Positions 33,170 through 45,305 of a stretch of 64,000 nucleotides of DNA are shown here, piece after piece. Location: assembly GCA_030248195.1 (NCBI GenBank), contig JASAND010011160.1, forward strand, positions 22,362 through 86,361, read 5' to 3'. Every line of letters begins with the position of its first letter. Position 1 is the first letter of the stretch. Position numbers and translations under genes: made by a program. This DNA is from Trissonchulus latispiculum. Taxonomy: Eukaryota > Nematoda > Enoplea > Enoplida > Ironidae. The notes beneath the pieces are model-generated. The model was not told where the DNA came from and made no database searches. It saw only the letters and a list, made by a program, of their open reading frames with translations.

Positions 33170-35340
33170 CAGGGATTTTTTTTTCAAAATCGGACCTGTG
33201 TAAATCTTGTGTAAATTTAAATTTCAGTGTGTATTTTTGTTTGAAGCTGTGTAAAATCTAAAAGCATTGTTTTTCAGATATAATACGAAATAAAATAAAT
33301 TTAAACGTTATTTTCCAATCATTCAAGTCAACGTTCTGCTAGCTGCACTTGTGTAACTTCCCGGAAGAACCCAACGGGGAGTCCGGGGGGCGGAGCCCCC
33401 CAGACGCTGAGGAAATTTTGTAAATTGTAATAAAATTCACAATGGAAAAGTCTAGAAAGAAAGATTAATCAGTTAAGGGGGGGGAGCTACGAATTTCACT
33501 AAAAGTTCGATGTTGGAAAAGCTAGCTAGTCTTTTGCCATATAATAGTATTAAGTTTGGTGTAAAATAGTTTAAAGTTTGAAAGAATTCCATGCAGCTTA
33601 GCGTCCTGTGGAGCCATCAGAATTTAGTGTTGGCGGTCCAAAGCTCGACATGACACGTACACAAACTTTGCCTCGCCCTGATCGCTATGCGCAAAGTACA
33701 GTACCCAAATTTTCCAGAAATAGTACTGACATATAGCGCTTTGATATCGTGTAAAATAATCTTTAGACCAGTGTATACTTTTCTGTGCGATACAATCAAA
33801 GTGCGAAAAATTGGGTCTTGTAGGTCTATACGGGTGGAGGTTAACTAACGTCTAATGAGCTGTGATTTATCAAGGGAGCCCAACTTTGCTCCAATTAATA
33901 CTCCAAGTATCTGTCTTAACTTATGTAAAAAGGACGTGATTTCGTTAATCCGCAGTTAGTTCGCAGTGCTAGATTACATAATCGATATTGTCGCTGATTT
34001 TTGGTGCCATTTCGAAGATGTGAGTCAATTACTCCAAAGTACTGTGGCGGAATCGGCTGAAACCTGTCGCATTACAGGCCAGTGAGTGTAGCAAGATGTG
34101 CAGAAAGCTAGGTCACTAAACCTCGCTTCAACATTTAGAAATGCTAGATTTATTTCAAGAAGTATGGTTGGCTATCGCTCCGAAAAGCTCTAAGACAGTA
34201 GTAAGCGCATACTGAACGAAGGAAGCGTCATATCAAAAAACGGATGTCATATTCGGATTCAGCAGGTCAAATAACCCTATAAGCACCTTTTTGGCAAAAT
34301 CGGAGACAAAAAATGTTTTGACCCCATTTTTACTGCGCTTAGCTAGCTTTTCAGGTGTAAAAATAAGGGTTATTTCTTAACAAAAAGTTTGCTAGCACAC
34401 AAACCAGAAAACCAAAACCCTCGAAACTCACAGACAGTTTGCCCCTATTAGAGCCTGATATTTGGTAAAAAGCTGGGGTAGGCTAGGGGCTGTCAATTTT
34501 ATTAGATCGAAAACAGCGCACGGTCACATCGCAACTTTTTGTCAAATTTCAAACTTTGAGCTGTTATAGCTGAAGAAGGAAGCAACGCTCGAAAGCCGGA
34601 ATACTTTTAATATTTAGCACTAGTAACAGTTAACATTTGTGGCTAAAAGTTTCAGAATTGGTCAAACCGTTAATCCACCAGAGTTCAGAAAATCTTTTTC
34701 AAAAAACCCACTTTTCGCACCAAAATTTCGACTTTGGCGTAGTGCCAGAATCGATGTGTGTTAGATATAATAATGCCCACTACGGACTATTTAACCTTGA
34801 TATGTTAGCTAATCATATGCCAAAAGGTAGGTCTCTCTGAAGAAGTTGGGCAAAACCGTTCGTAGCCCCCCCCCCTTAAATGTCAAAACTAGATCTCCTA
34901 CTGAAACGATTTCTTTATTTTTCCAACTTTTTGGAATACTTTTTCTCTCAAACACGCTGGTTACGTACTAAAAGGTTTGAAGCTTTAATTGCTGCTGGGG
35001 ATGGATCCATTATGGACAGAAAACACCAATTCTACAATAGATACCTAGAACAGCGGGGGGTCTGAGGGGCGCAGCCCCCCAGAAGTTGAGAAATTTTTTA
35101 AAAAATTAAAATTGAAAATTAAATGATTGGAAAGAGGTGGGGTCTGGGGGCGGCAGCCCCCAGCTAAAAGCTAGAGCTATTTTAAATATAAAAGGCTTGA
35201 AAACTATTTTTTCAGAGCACTTTTTGCCAAACATATTCAAAAATTTTGCTGTGTATTTTTGTGTGTAAATTAGTTTTTCACTGTGTAAATTTATTTTTTT
35301 TGTGTAAATACACAGTATTTTACACAAAAAGAAAACCATG
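33170..35340. mobile_element. hAT-like element H1, copy 2, inside the LINE
   Basis: Same as copy 1 with few differences. Its 8-bp target duplication GTTTGTGG is at 32015-32022 (before H2) and 35341-35348, and the LINE reads on in phase after removing H1 and H2. The 8-bp size and CA-GG ends fit the hAT superfamily. Confidence 0.8.
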
Positions 35341-36370
35341 GTTTGTGGCAAATTACTTAATTGGATTAAAGGTTTTCTTTCTGACAGAACTCAGTTCGTG
35401 GAATTGAATGGTTGTAAATCAGCTAGATCGAAAGTTACAAGTGGAGTTCCTCAAGGAACTGTTCTCGGCACTGTTCTTTTCCTCATTTTTATTAATGATA
35501 TTGTTACTTCAGTTAAGTCCGCTAAAATTCTGATTTATGCCGATGACGTTAAACTGTACATTGAAACTTGTCGATCTACCGTTTCTGATCCACGTTTACA
35601 GGAAGAACTTAGGCGGCTGTATGAATGGTCGTTAACATGGCAACTGAGTCTTGCCATTTCTAAATGTTCAGTCTCTGTTTACGGTCCAAGCATACAACCG
35701 CCGCTATACACTATAAATAATGAAATTTTGCCAATTACTTTGAGCATGCGTGATCTTGGATTTTTAATTAGCAGTGATTTCAAATTTAGTGAGCATTGCG
35801 AAAATATTTTTAAAAAAGCTATGAGAGTGCAAGCTTTGTTTTTTAGAGTTTTTAAGTGCAGAGACAAAAATTTTATGCTTAAATTTTTTACAACTTATGT
35901 CAGACCTATAGTTGAATCGGGTAGTGCAGTCTGGTCTCCTCATCTTTTAAAAGATATAGACCAAATAGAAAATATCCAGCACAGGTTTACAAAGCGAATA
36001 TATACCTGCTGTAGCTGATTTGCCGTATAAACAACGCTTGATACAATTAGGCTTAGATTCACTTGAATTAAGGCGAATACGAACAGATCTCAAGGTAATG
36101 TACAAAATAGTTACCCAAATTTTTGATGTCCCCTTTGATATGGCTTTTCAGTACGCTACACAATCTGGTACCAGAAGTCATAGTCTGAGAATTAATTTAC
36201 CTAGGAGAGTATCTTCTAATTCTTTAAATAACTTATTTCATATCAGAATAGTCGCAATGTGGAATTTACTCCCTGAGCTTGTAGTTACAGCTCAAAGCTT
36301 TAACACTTTTAGTAATGCTTTGGCTTCCGTTGATTTATCAGGTTTTGTTAGGGGGCGTGGGGTCAGCTGA
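35341..36370 (+). pseudogene. LINE reverse transcriptase, C-terminal part, copy 2
   Basis: Same RT motifs as copy 1 (SGVPQGTVLGTVLF, YADD). The +1 break near 36010 is shared with copy 1, so it is older than the duplication. Beyond it the frame is intact here to GFVRGRGVS and stop at 36368-36370, unlike copy 1. Confidence 0.86.
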
Positions 36371-38033
36371 TCACGTAATCCTCCCTCGCCCTGCTCTATA
36401 TTTAGGCGACATACATATATATATACGTTTGATTTGTTGTTTGCTCTTGATTTGTTTAGTTCCTACTAACAACAGTTTAAATCGTCTAACCATATATTTC
36501 TCGTAATTGTAACCGTAATGATAGTATGTTACCTTATATCGAGTAAACACCTTTAGATTTAGATTTAATAACATAGGCGATTTGTTAAAAAACACAAAAA
36601 GTAAATAGTACGTATACTTATATAAATACACAAATAGTGTAAATAAATATAAATAACCATAGTTTCCTGGGGGGTATTCCGATCCCCCCAAAATTTTCGA
36701 CCAACTTTACCCCCCCAGATTTTTTGACTTACCCTCCCCAACTTTCGGCTACCCCCCCCCCACCGAACCTCCCCAACGATTTTTGGTCCCAAAAAGTTAG
36801 CTGATTCTGGCCTAAAAATTGTTCATTTTTTGAAACATTTTTCTCAAATTTTATCTTAAAATCACTTTAAAACGGTGCAAAAGCGCCTAAAACCTTAAAC
36901 ACAAGCATTATTTTGAAGAAAAAAGGGCCAAATTACAGAAAATTTTGCATTTTTTGGCCATTTTTCGAAATTTCGAGGTCCGAATTCTGGGGGGGGGGGG
37001 TTCCGGGGTGTACCGCCCATCACATTTCGGGGGTCGACCACCAAAATCCCAAGATTTACCCCCCCCCCCCGAGACACTAAGTTCCAGGGAAACTATGCCC
37101 CCAACTGGGGCGGGGGGGGGTAGATGTTGGCAATTTATATACACCAAATTTAGCATAACTTTACAACACAGGTTCTCCCTGTGGTAGGGGGTAGGTAGTC
37201 CCGCCGAAAAACGGCGAAAAATTGGGTATCTTTAGGGCAAATTTTGGTAAATTTTTCAGAAATGTACTATTTTTTGGCTTAAAGTGTTTATCATTGCGAG
37301 AAATACATGTTTCTAACTGTATTATGTGCTTTCTGACTCATTATTAATCTTACCAAGTTTTCGAGTATAAAAACAATGTCTCTAATGTCGAAATTGCTTC
37401 ATAGTTGAACGTTCATTGGCATTGGAAACGGCTGAAAATGCGATCTTGGCATAAAAATAGAAAACTTTTCTTGGGGGAGGGTGGGAGGGGAGGTTCCTGG
37501 GGAAGTGTTGGGTGGTTTTCATTGGGGGCCCCCAAGAAAAGTTGGGAGGGGGGCGGGAGCCCGCGCCACCCCAAATCTCCGTTACACCTATGGGAGGGGT
37601 AGAAAAAATTTTTTGGGGGTAGGGTCGGTGACCCCTCCATTTTGGGGGAGGAGCACAACCCCCCCCCCAACACACCTATTGGGGGAGGTCTGAAAAGGGG
37701 GCCCGCCCCCAAGATTTCGGGGGAGGCCCCCATAGGTCGTGTAACGGGGATTTGGGTTGGGGACCCCCTCCCCCGGAATTTGGGGTGCCCCTTTTAGACC
37801 CCCACAAACCTCCCCCAAAAACAATTTTCTATTCTTATGCTAAAAATCGCATTTTCAGCCATTGCTAATGGCAGTGTTTTTTTTGCTCAAAAACGCGTGT
37901 AATTACACACTTTTTCTGGAAAATAGCAAAAAAATTTTGGCGACTGTGTAACGTTACACGAAAATTTTGGACAAATTTTACCAAATGGTCGGAACTTTTT
38001 CCAATGCTCATTCATTTGTTTCCACACATTTAC
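36371..38033. repeat. LINE 3' end plus G-rich segment A, copy 2
   Basis: Matches 29761-31423 with small indels in the G runs. At 38033 the copies part: copy 1 goes on into the LINE N-terminal half, copy 2 into a G-rich element (TTTCTGGGGGGCTTCGCC). Its right part is found again inverted at the end of the window. Confidence 0.8.
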
Positions 38034-39645
38034 CGTTTCTGGGGGGCTTCGCCCCCCAGACCCCCCTTTGGCACCATGTCGTGCATTTTATTTTCGGTAG
38101 TATTTAAGTATTAGTTATATGCATATTATATTTGCTATATTTTTTCGTTCTTGTATTAAAAACGCGTACACACCAAAAATTTTTCAGTTTATGAAGCGAA
38201 ATTTAACTGGTTCCTTGCAAAGTTTTGTGCTACAGGAGGCCTTTCGAAAAATTATGCTCCTTCGGTGCACTGGTGTTTTCCTTCGTTCTATCAAGTCAAA
38301 ACCAATAAATGCAAATCATCGATGTAATTGCTCAATTTTTTAATTTTGTTGATCTGATTTGTGAAACTCCAAATATTGCTGTAAATAAGATGTTAAAATT
38401 TTACTTATAATTTTTTAACGGAATAATTTTGTTAACAATAAAATTGTATACATGTGTTAAGCAAAACGCGAGTAAATTAGGAATTTTTAGGTAGTTACAC
38501 ACTTTTTTCTGAAAAATAGCAAAAAATTTTGGAGAGGTGTGTAACGTTACACATAAGCCGTCGGCGAAAGAAAAACACTAATGGCGAAAATCATGAAATC
38601 ATTAAGTAATTTTAACATTAGCCAGTGTTTTTAAACTCGAAAACTTGATTGCCATCATGTTTCTGAGCACAGAATAAGGTCAATATTGAGTCCAGAAGTC
38701 CATAAAATCGTTATAAATGTATATTTCTCGCAATACTAAACACGTTAAGCCAAAATGTGGACTTTTTTGAAAAATGATGCAAAAGATGCCATAAAATATG
38801 CAATTTTAGGCCAATTTTCGCGCCGTCGGCGCGACTACCACCGCACCCCCCCCCCTAGGGGGGGGGGAGGAGGGCGTGTGCCCCCCAAAAATTTCTGGGG
38901 GGTTTGGAAAAATGGGGTTACCCCACCCCCCACCCCCAATTACTCCTATGGAGGCCCCAAACCCAGATTCCCGTTATATACACATATGTGTTTGACCGGT
39001 CAGACACATAGCGTCTACCCACCCATTATTAGCTTCCCTGGAACCTTGGGTCTGGAGGGGGGGCTATATCTTGGAAGGTTGGTGGTCGACCCAAGAAATG
39101 TGACGGGGTATGGTATCCCCCAAAATTTTCGGTAATTTAGCCCCTTTTTCTTCAAAATAAGGCCTGTTTTTAACGTTTTATATATATAGTCAGAGGGGGG
39201 GGGGAAAGCATCACCGCCAAAGTGGGGGAAAAACAACGGCTCAGCCTGCTCGACTGGCACACGAGATACAAAATTTAGTGCAAATGAAAGTTCGAGTCTT
39301 AAGATCATAATACAAATTACCTTACCTGTCGATTCAGCGTTCGTGTGGCATGGGTCCGAAGTTGATACCCAAAAATTGCCCAAAAACCTACGGTTTTTTC
39401 AAATTTTCTAAGATTATGCCATGCCAACTTACTGGTAATAGTTACAGGAGTTCTTTTGTGCATGAAGGGGTTTGTGGATGTGCTCTATAACGTGGGCTAG
39501 TCGGTTTTTCGCTAGGTCACACGGTTGAGAAATAGTGACCATCTTTTCCCCCACACTTTTCCCACCAGAGGGGGGAAAACAACGGTGTGCTTTTTCCCCG
39601 CAGTTTCCTTTTTTTGATTTAAGCAAAAATAACGACTAATTGTTT
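38034..39645. other. Left arm: G-rich element remnants, no gene
   Basis: Contains CTGGGGGGCTTCGCCCCCCAG at 38040, a hairpin TTCGCGCCGTCGGCGCG at 38816, GTGTAACGTTACAC near 38545 and G runs at 38850 and 39195. Frames across it match the right arm only because the arms match. Confidence 0.5.
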
Positions 39646-40666
39646 CATAGGCGTAGATAAGGGGGGCGCGCGGGCGGGGCGCCCCCCCCGAGCCCTTTTG
39701 CCCCCCTGGAAATTGTAAGCAGAAAAATTTTTGAAGGTCCCGCGCGCAGCGCGGGGCTTATCATATTGCGCCGTTTTTTTGCTGGCGAAGTAGTCTGAAA
39801 TACAGGTTTTAACCTTTAATTTCTCGAAAAAATCGCTAGCTCTGAACCAAACTAGAAAACAATTTTGTGCGAAAGTTACTGGAAAAATAGGTTTAAAACA
39901 TAATAGTATAAAAATTTTATACTGGGGGCTGGTCACCCATACTCCCGCTTGTTTGCGTTCTTACTCATATTGCTAACTGCTAGGACAAGCTGATACGTAT
40001 ATATGGTTTCTGTCTTTTAGTCGTGCAGATGTGGCACTTATAAAGAAAGTGTTCAAAATTAATTCCTCAGGGAGTCTAAATTGAAAAATGCTACAACTTC
40101 AGAGGGGTTCCGCCCCCCCCAGACCCCCCGTTGGTCCTATTTCTTTGCGACATTTGGTTTCTCCACAGCGCTTCCACGCGTACAATTCTAGCTCTCATAT
40201 TATCTGCTGATCTGAAATACACAGCAAGAAAATGCTTAGAAAGAATTGTTTTCATGTCTAAATATCAAAAATTCTCAACTTCTGGAGATTTAAAATCGAT
40301 TCAGTCAAAAATTTAAAAAAGTTAAAAGTTTTCAACTTTGGTATTAAGAATAATATATATATAAAGTTTCTCTAGCAGTTCTGAATAAGCAAAATCTGAA
40401 AAAAACTTTAATAGTAAGCCGTTTTTGGTAAAAATCTGAAAAAGTTTCTTAATTTTACTATTTAAATTAACGCTTCAGCAGCCGTTTTTGCTGACAATCT
40501 GAAAAACTCAATTTTATTTTTCAAAAATATCGCAAGTTACGATTATTGTGGGTCACGGAAAAAAATTGCTCAATTTCGGGGGGGGTTCGGTCTCTTGGAC
40601 CCCCCCCCCACCCCTCCCCCCCCTAGAATCCGCCCACCCCGAAGCAAAGACCTATCTCCGCCACTG
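39646..40666. mobile_element. hAT-like element H3, left-arm copy
   Basis: Ends CATAGGCGTAGATAAGG and CTATCTCCGCCACTG, flanked by the 8-bp repeat AATTGTTT (39638-39645, 40667-40674). CAGTGGCGTAG-type ends plus 8 bp fit hAT. The interior has a CCCAGACCCCCC module at 40115 and no transposase. Confidence 0.85.
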
Positions 40667-40947
40667 AATTGTTTACTCATTTGAACTGTTATACCCCCAA
40701 TTTAACTTCCGGTGCCGAAAAGCGCCATTTCACCTACCCTGTGGAGGAATGCTGGCAAATATTCGCAGGGGGGGGGGGGGCAAATCGTGCCGATAACAAG
40801 AAAATTAGTGTCCATAAACAATATTTTTGTGATATTATGAACTGTGGACATTCCAGAGAGTTTCACAAGTGTGGATATGCAAACGACTACACCCGAACGA
40901 AATGGATGACCCCTGAACAGTTTTGTGCGATTTTGCCACCCATCATA

Positions 40948-41207
40948 CAGGCCCACCCGGGGGGTGGGGGGGGGGTTCAAAGGGGTCTAGACCCCCCTTT
41001 TGAGATGACAAAATAGAAAAATTTTTGCTATTTTTATGGCAAAAACAGCTATTTTAGAAAATGCTCTCGCTTTATGCAAGAAATAAACGTCCAATGTACT
41101 GTTTTTGGGCAAAAATGCAAAAATTCTTCAACTTCTGGGGCTCCGCCCCAGGCCGAATTGCATTTTTCCTCGGACCCCCCCTTTTCAAAATCCTGGGTGC
41201 GGGCCTG
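40948..41207. mobile_element. hAT-like MITE H4, left-arm copy
   Basis: 260 bp, ends CAGGCCCACCCGGGG and CTGGGTGCGGGCCTG, flanked by CCATCATA on both sides. The interior carries a CTTCTGGGGCTCCGCCCCAGG hairpin. Same length as the right-arm copy. Confidence 0.85.
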
Positions 41208-41399
41208 CCATCATAAATAAAACACTCAATTTCTTGCGGGTTAATATTGCAAAATGGTGTATTTTATTATTGCAAGTTAACACAAAAGGCGATTAAATTA
41301 TAAATTACCGCAAAAAATAAGATTTTGTAGGCCAAAAATCTTAATTTTCTAGCAATGTTGGCCCATTTTCTTAAATTTAATATATATGATGGATAATAC

Positions 41400-41789
41400 T
41401 AGCGTAGCCGAAAAAAATTTCGGGGGAATGCAAAATTTTTGGGGGGTCTGGGGGGCGGAGCCCACCAAAGCTGAGAAATTTTCTATTTCGTGGCCTTCAT
41501 TAAAAAGATTTTTACACAGAGTATTTGTTGAAATTACGATAATTTTTAAAGCGCAGTGCGTTTCATGCACCCAAATGATGCAGAAGGTGGTCAAAGTACA
41601 CCAAATGCAATAATTGGTACTCGTTTTTAAGCTCGAAACATGTATTATAACGGTACAATACACTGATATCGCGCCGAAGGCGCGAAATTTTTTTGAAACA
41701 TGGGCGTTTTACACATAACAGGAAAAAATTCCTGGGGGCAACACAATTTCGGGGGGAATTCCCCCATTCCCCCCCCTATTACGCGCCTG
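41400..41789. mobile_element. hAT-like MITE H5, left-arm copy
   Basis: Ends TAGCGTAGCC and ACGCGCCTG with direct repeat GATAATAC (41392-41399, 41790-41797). It has lost three bases at the left end relative to the right-arm copy. Contains GCGCCGAAGGCGCG and GGGGGGTCTGGGGGGCGGAG. Confidence 0.8.
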
Positions 41790-42230
41790 GATAATACTAA
41801 GCCTTGCTGCCGGCAACGAGATTTTAGAAGTAGATATTGCGTTTTATGCGCTTTAAATGCCATTTATCTGTTATGGTGGTAAAGGAACGAAATTTGGTAC
41901 CATCTTTCCCCACCCCCATCTTTTTCACCCCACTTGTGGGGGAGAAAAAGATGGTCTATATTGAGGCTAGCCTACTAGAAGTACAACCGAATGCTGATTT
42001 TGTAGAATGTACAGGCCAAGCCCTACATGCTGGTATATAAAGCATCTGGCTAGCTGCAGTCTGTAGCGGTAATAACCTTATTTCAAAAATCATTTGTTTT
42101 TTACCCCCCCCCGACTATATATATGCGTTTTTGCACCGTTTTGAAGCTATTTTAAGGCAAAATTTTATAAAAACTAGAGTCAAAACAGCCACAAGTCCAC
42201 GGATCCGTGCGGATACGCTGATATCACAAT
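41790..42230. other. Left arm spacer
   Basis: Matches 59655-60040 inverted. Near 42172-42180 it jumps directly from this spacer into the next block; the right arm has about 900 bp at that point, including a LINE 3' tail. Confidence 0.5.
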
Positions 42231-42690
42231 TTGAAGAATGAAAATCAAACGTGGACACCCAAAGTCAGACCAACCTTAATCACGCAACCGGTTTCGATGC
42301 TCCACCGGGGGCATCTTCTTCAGGCGATTCTTCACACGCTGCTGTCGTTCCTGGGGGGTCAGATAGCGGGGGATCCAATTTCGGGAGGGAAGGAAAATTT
42401 CAAAGTTCTCTAGGGTTGGGGCTACAGAGGCCAGACGGGCAAGAACCGAGGGGACCGGAGGACCGAAATTGCCGGGAGGGTCAGTGGGAGGCTGGGAGGC
42501 AAGGACTGGGGGGACCGGAGGACCGGAACTACCGGGAGGGTCGGAACCACTGTTATTGATGTTGTTGTCGTCGGCAGAGTCCAAATGGATGCTAGTAAAC
42601 CCGGACCCGGGGGGTGGGGATTTGTTGTGACGGAGAACGTGCTCCCAGTTGATTCCAAAAGGATGGTCAGAAAATACTTATCCTATGACT
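42231..42690 (-). other. Proline-rich open frame conserved in three copies, copy 1
   Basis: On the minus strand a frame of about 130 codons without a clear start reads HPFGINWEHVLRHNKSPPPG, then SADDNNINN, a Pro-rich stretch and LPSRNWIPRYLTPQERQQR, ending NRLRD-stop at about 42276. Copies at 57608-57950 and 58320-58640 keep the last 102 codons open with only amino-acid changes. Not recognised; perhaps part of a LINE or transposon gene. Confidence refers to the conserved frame, not to expression. Confidence 0.4.
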
Positions 42691-42955
42691 TATGACATAT
42701 GACTTATCCACCACTTTTCTTTCTTCTTCCGGATAACTTCGTCTTCAGAAAAGTCCAATACAGTAACTAATAATTGATCTAATGTATGATTATGGTTCCT
42801 GAATCAAATGGGTTAAAACACAAATGGGTTAACCCAATGGTTTTAACCCATTTGATTCAGGAACCATAATCATACATTAGATCAATTATTAGTTACTGTA
42901 TTGGACTTTTCTGAAGACGAAGTTATCCGGAAGAAGAAAGAAAAAGCAACATTTT
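42691..42955. repeat. Small perfect-looking palindrome
   Basis: CTTCTTCCGGATAACTTCG and a further 100 bp reappear inverted after a centre near 42825 (AACCCATTTG...CAAATGGGTT). In the right arm the matching palindrome (58060-58240) is flanked on both sides by the proline-rich block. Confidence 0.8.
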
Positions 42956-43260
42956 CCGGAAGATAATTCCACATTTTAATAGTTCTGTGATGAAACAAAT
43001 TTTTTAAAGGTTTCAGTTTTAACATTTATATACAGGTAACTAGTCGCAAGGAATGACTTCTTGTTCCCACATGCGCTGCATATTGGAAGGCTAAATCAAA
43101 AGTTAATTCTATGATGTTTCTTGTTATCTTGTATAGTAATTTTAAATGAGTACGTATTCTACGTACCTCCAAACTTACTACAGATAGAAAAATTTTGCCT
43201 ATGAAGCCATGTTCATGTATACATATTCTTGTAGTACTAATCAAAAATCAGAAAATCAGC
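42956..43260 (-). pseudogene. LINE 3' fragment, left-arm copy
   Basis: Minus-strand reading SLEVRRIRTHLKLLYKIT and FDLAFQYAAHVGTRSHSLRL matches the tail of the LINE at 36020-36370 in family style (RIRTDLK, GTRSHSLRI). It is 5'-truncated and the last part is cut where the palindrome element begins. Confidence 0.75.
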
Positions 43261-44215
43261 TAGTTTTTATGCCTCCCGGAGCCGGAAAAAATTTATGGCT
43301 GAGACCCAAAGTCGGTCCAACCGCTAAAATTGGCAAAGAGTATGCTTCAAAGGCGCCTTAATAGTCAGATTGGGCTATGTATGGTGCAATAGTGACTATG
43401 TGGTTAAATAGTACACATATCGGGGTCGTTCAAATCTATATGATTTTCCGTCTCCGTCGTGTAATTTTTGGGTACTGGCCGAAATTTTTCCTAATTTTAA
43501 CTTTATTTTTTGCTAATTTTGGGTGCAATTTTGCATACAAAGGTTTTTAGGAACGGAGAATCGATTCCCACCATCAGTTTTGCTGCCCAAGTAACCGCCA
43601 GTTGCTGGGCTGGACATGACCGTCTGAGGGGTCAGGTCGGTAACCTGCTTCCCGGAGGTCCATAGTAGTCTTTACTTTGCCTCTCAAACTTTGTCTATAG
43701 GGGTTTTGGCGCTGATTATGGTCCGTTTCCCATCTGACCCCACCCATCTTGCTGTGCGGTTCCCGAGTCTGGAGGTCGTCGGTATATACCGACTTCCGGG
43801 AACACCATATAGGACTGTACATAGCCTCTCAAAACATTGTCTATAGGGGTTTTCTGGTGCGCCCAGCTCATTCCTGGCATCCGTTTTGCCGTCTGACCCA
43901 CCCATCTTGCTGTGCTGGTTCCACTTTGCCATCTAGAGGGTCAGCTCGGTGGGAGGTCATGGGGTCAAAACTGAAATTTTCCAAAAGTGGTCAAACTTGG
44001 TATCAAATGAAAGCCCAAGCGAGCTGAGCAACTTTTGTCATAGAACTGCATGCTCAAAGTGGCTGTAGAGTACTGTGGTGGGGTGGGGTGGGGACTTAGG
44101 CGATTTTCGGTCAAAAATGAAATTTTTCAAGACTGGTCGAATTTAGTATCAAATGAAAGCCCTAAGCGAACTGAGCAACTTTTGTCATAGAACTGCATGC
44201 TCAAAGTGGCTGTAG
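43261..44215. repeat. Dispersed composite repeat (148-bp unit and partner), left-arm copy
   Basis: 43560-43980 holds the CCTATAGACAAAG-type block in inverse orientation and 43980-44215 about one and a half 148-bp units (CAACTTTTGTCATAGAACTGC). Matches the intron-2 repeat at 13888-15050. Confidence 0.7.
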
Positions 44216-44320
44216 AGTGTAAGCGGGACGAGCTGTGGTTGGCTTGCGCGCTACTGTTGAAAATATCATACCTTCAAGAGCATACATATATATAAATAAT
44301 AAATATATAAAATAATAGAA

Positions 44321-45305
44321 AACAAGAACAAAAAGTGCTCCTTCGTCGCATGTAAAATACATATGAGTCGTCGTAGGCAGTTTGTACATAAGCAAAAACT
44401 AGCCTGTAAAATACATATGAGCTCCGTTGGGAGGTTGTAAATTAAGGAAAACAAGTTGCAACCGCTTAACATATGAGCCTGTCCTACAGCGAGGCTCATA
44501 TTGGCATCACAGTGCATTCCACATTAAAGCCTCATTAAAGAACCTCAGCTTCATCCACATTACGGAAAAATGAATGGACGTTGTGGCCCAGAAGAAATGG
44601 ACTGAAGTGAACTACGACTGCTCAAGCTGAACTGTACATGCAACCTGATGTTTCCTGAAACACTATGGCACACCTCTAGTGCATTCTCGAAACACTTTCA
44701 CATTATTCACACGCAGAATGCGTTCCCACTTGGCTGTGAGTCAGAGCGCCTCATGGCGTACCGTATTGAGCATTTGCACACTATAATGACTGATCAACAA
44801 ACTATGTGAAGGATAATGTGTAATGAAAAGCTTTGTGCAGTACCAGGGGCGCACCCAGGATTTTGAAAAGGGAGGGGTCGAACCTGAAAATTTTCTTATT
44901 TTTTAGTTTTATGCATTGAAAATAGCTCAGTTTTTGCTTTCTCCCCAAAAATTCCGGGGGGTAAATCGGACAAAAAGGGAGGGGTCGGAACCCCCAAAAC
45001 CCCTCCCCTGGGTGCGCCCATGTGCAGTACGTATGTATTTATATAAAAGTAATATATTTATATATATATATATACGTATATATATTATATCTGCAAATTA
45101 TTCGTATTATGACATACACCAATATGAACCTCGTTGTAGGCACAGGCTCATAATATGTTAAGCGGTTGCAACTTGTTTTCCTTAATTTACAACCTCCCTT
45201 CGGAGCTCATATGTATTTTACAGGCTAGTTTTTGCTTATGTACAACCTGCCTACGACGACTCATATGTATTTTACATGCGACGAAGGAGCACTTTTTGTT
45301 CTTGT
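44321..45305. mobile_element. Fold-back element, left-arm copy
   Basis: Inverted arms about 44321-44510 and 45125-45305 (AACAAAAAGTGCTCCTTCG and complement, CATATGAGCTCCG and complement). The loop holds unique DNA and one later insertion (44844-45022). The right-arm counterpart is 55393-56157. Confidence 0.75.
44844..45022. mobile_element. hAT-like MITE present only in the left arm
   Basis: Ends CAGGGGCGCACCCAGG and CCTGGGTGCGCCCATG, flanked by 8-bp TGCAGTAC on both sides. The right arm has the empty site (ATACTGCATAAAGC on its plus strand near 55635), so this insertion came after the palindrome formed. Related to H4 by its ends. Confidence 0.85.

Larger units (their letters stand above)
26557..38033. 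repeat. Tandem duplication, offset about 6.6 kb
   Basis: 26557-31423 and 33170-38033 are direct copies (H1, LINE C-terminal half, segment A) differing by scattered bases and G-run lengths. Between them lie the LINE N-terminal half and H2. The left limit is exactly the first base of H1. Confidence 0.85.

Noticed and set aside
40669..41016. Frame reading KKISVHKQYFCDIMNCGH as a gene
   Set aside because: It looks protein-like and is kept in both arms, but arm identity alone explains this, and its end runs into the H4 element. No family recognised.
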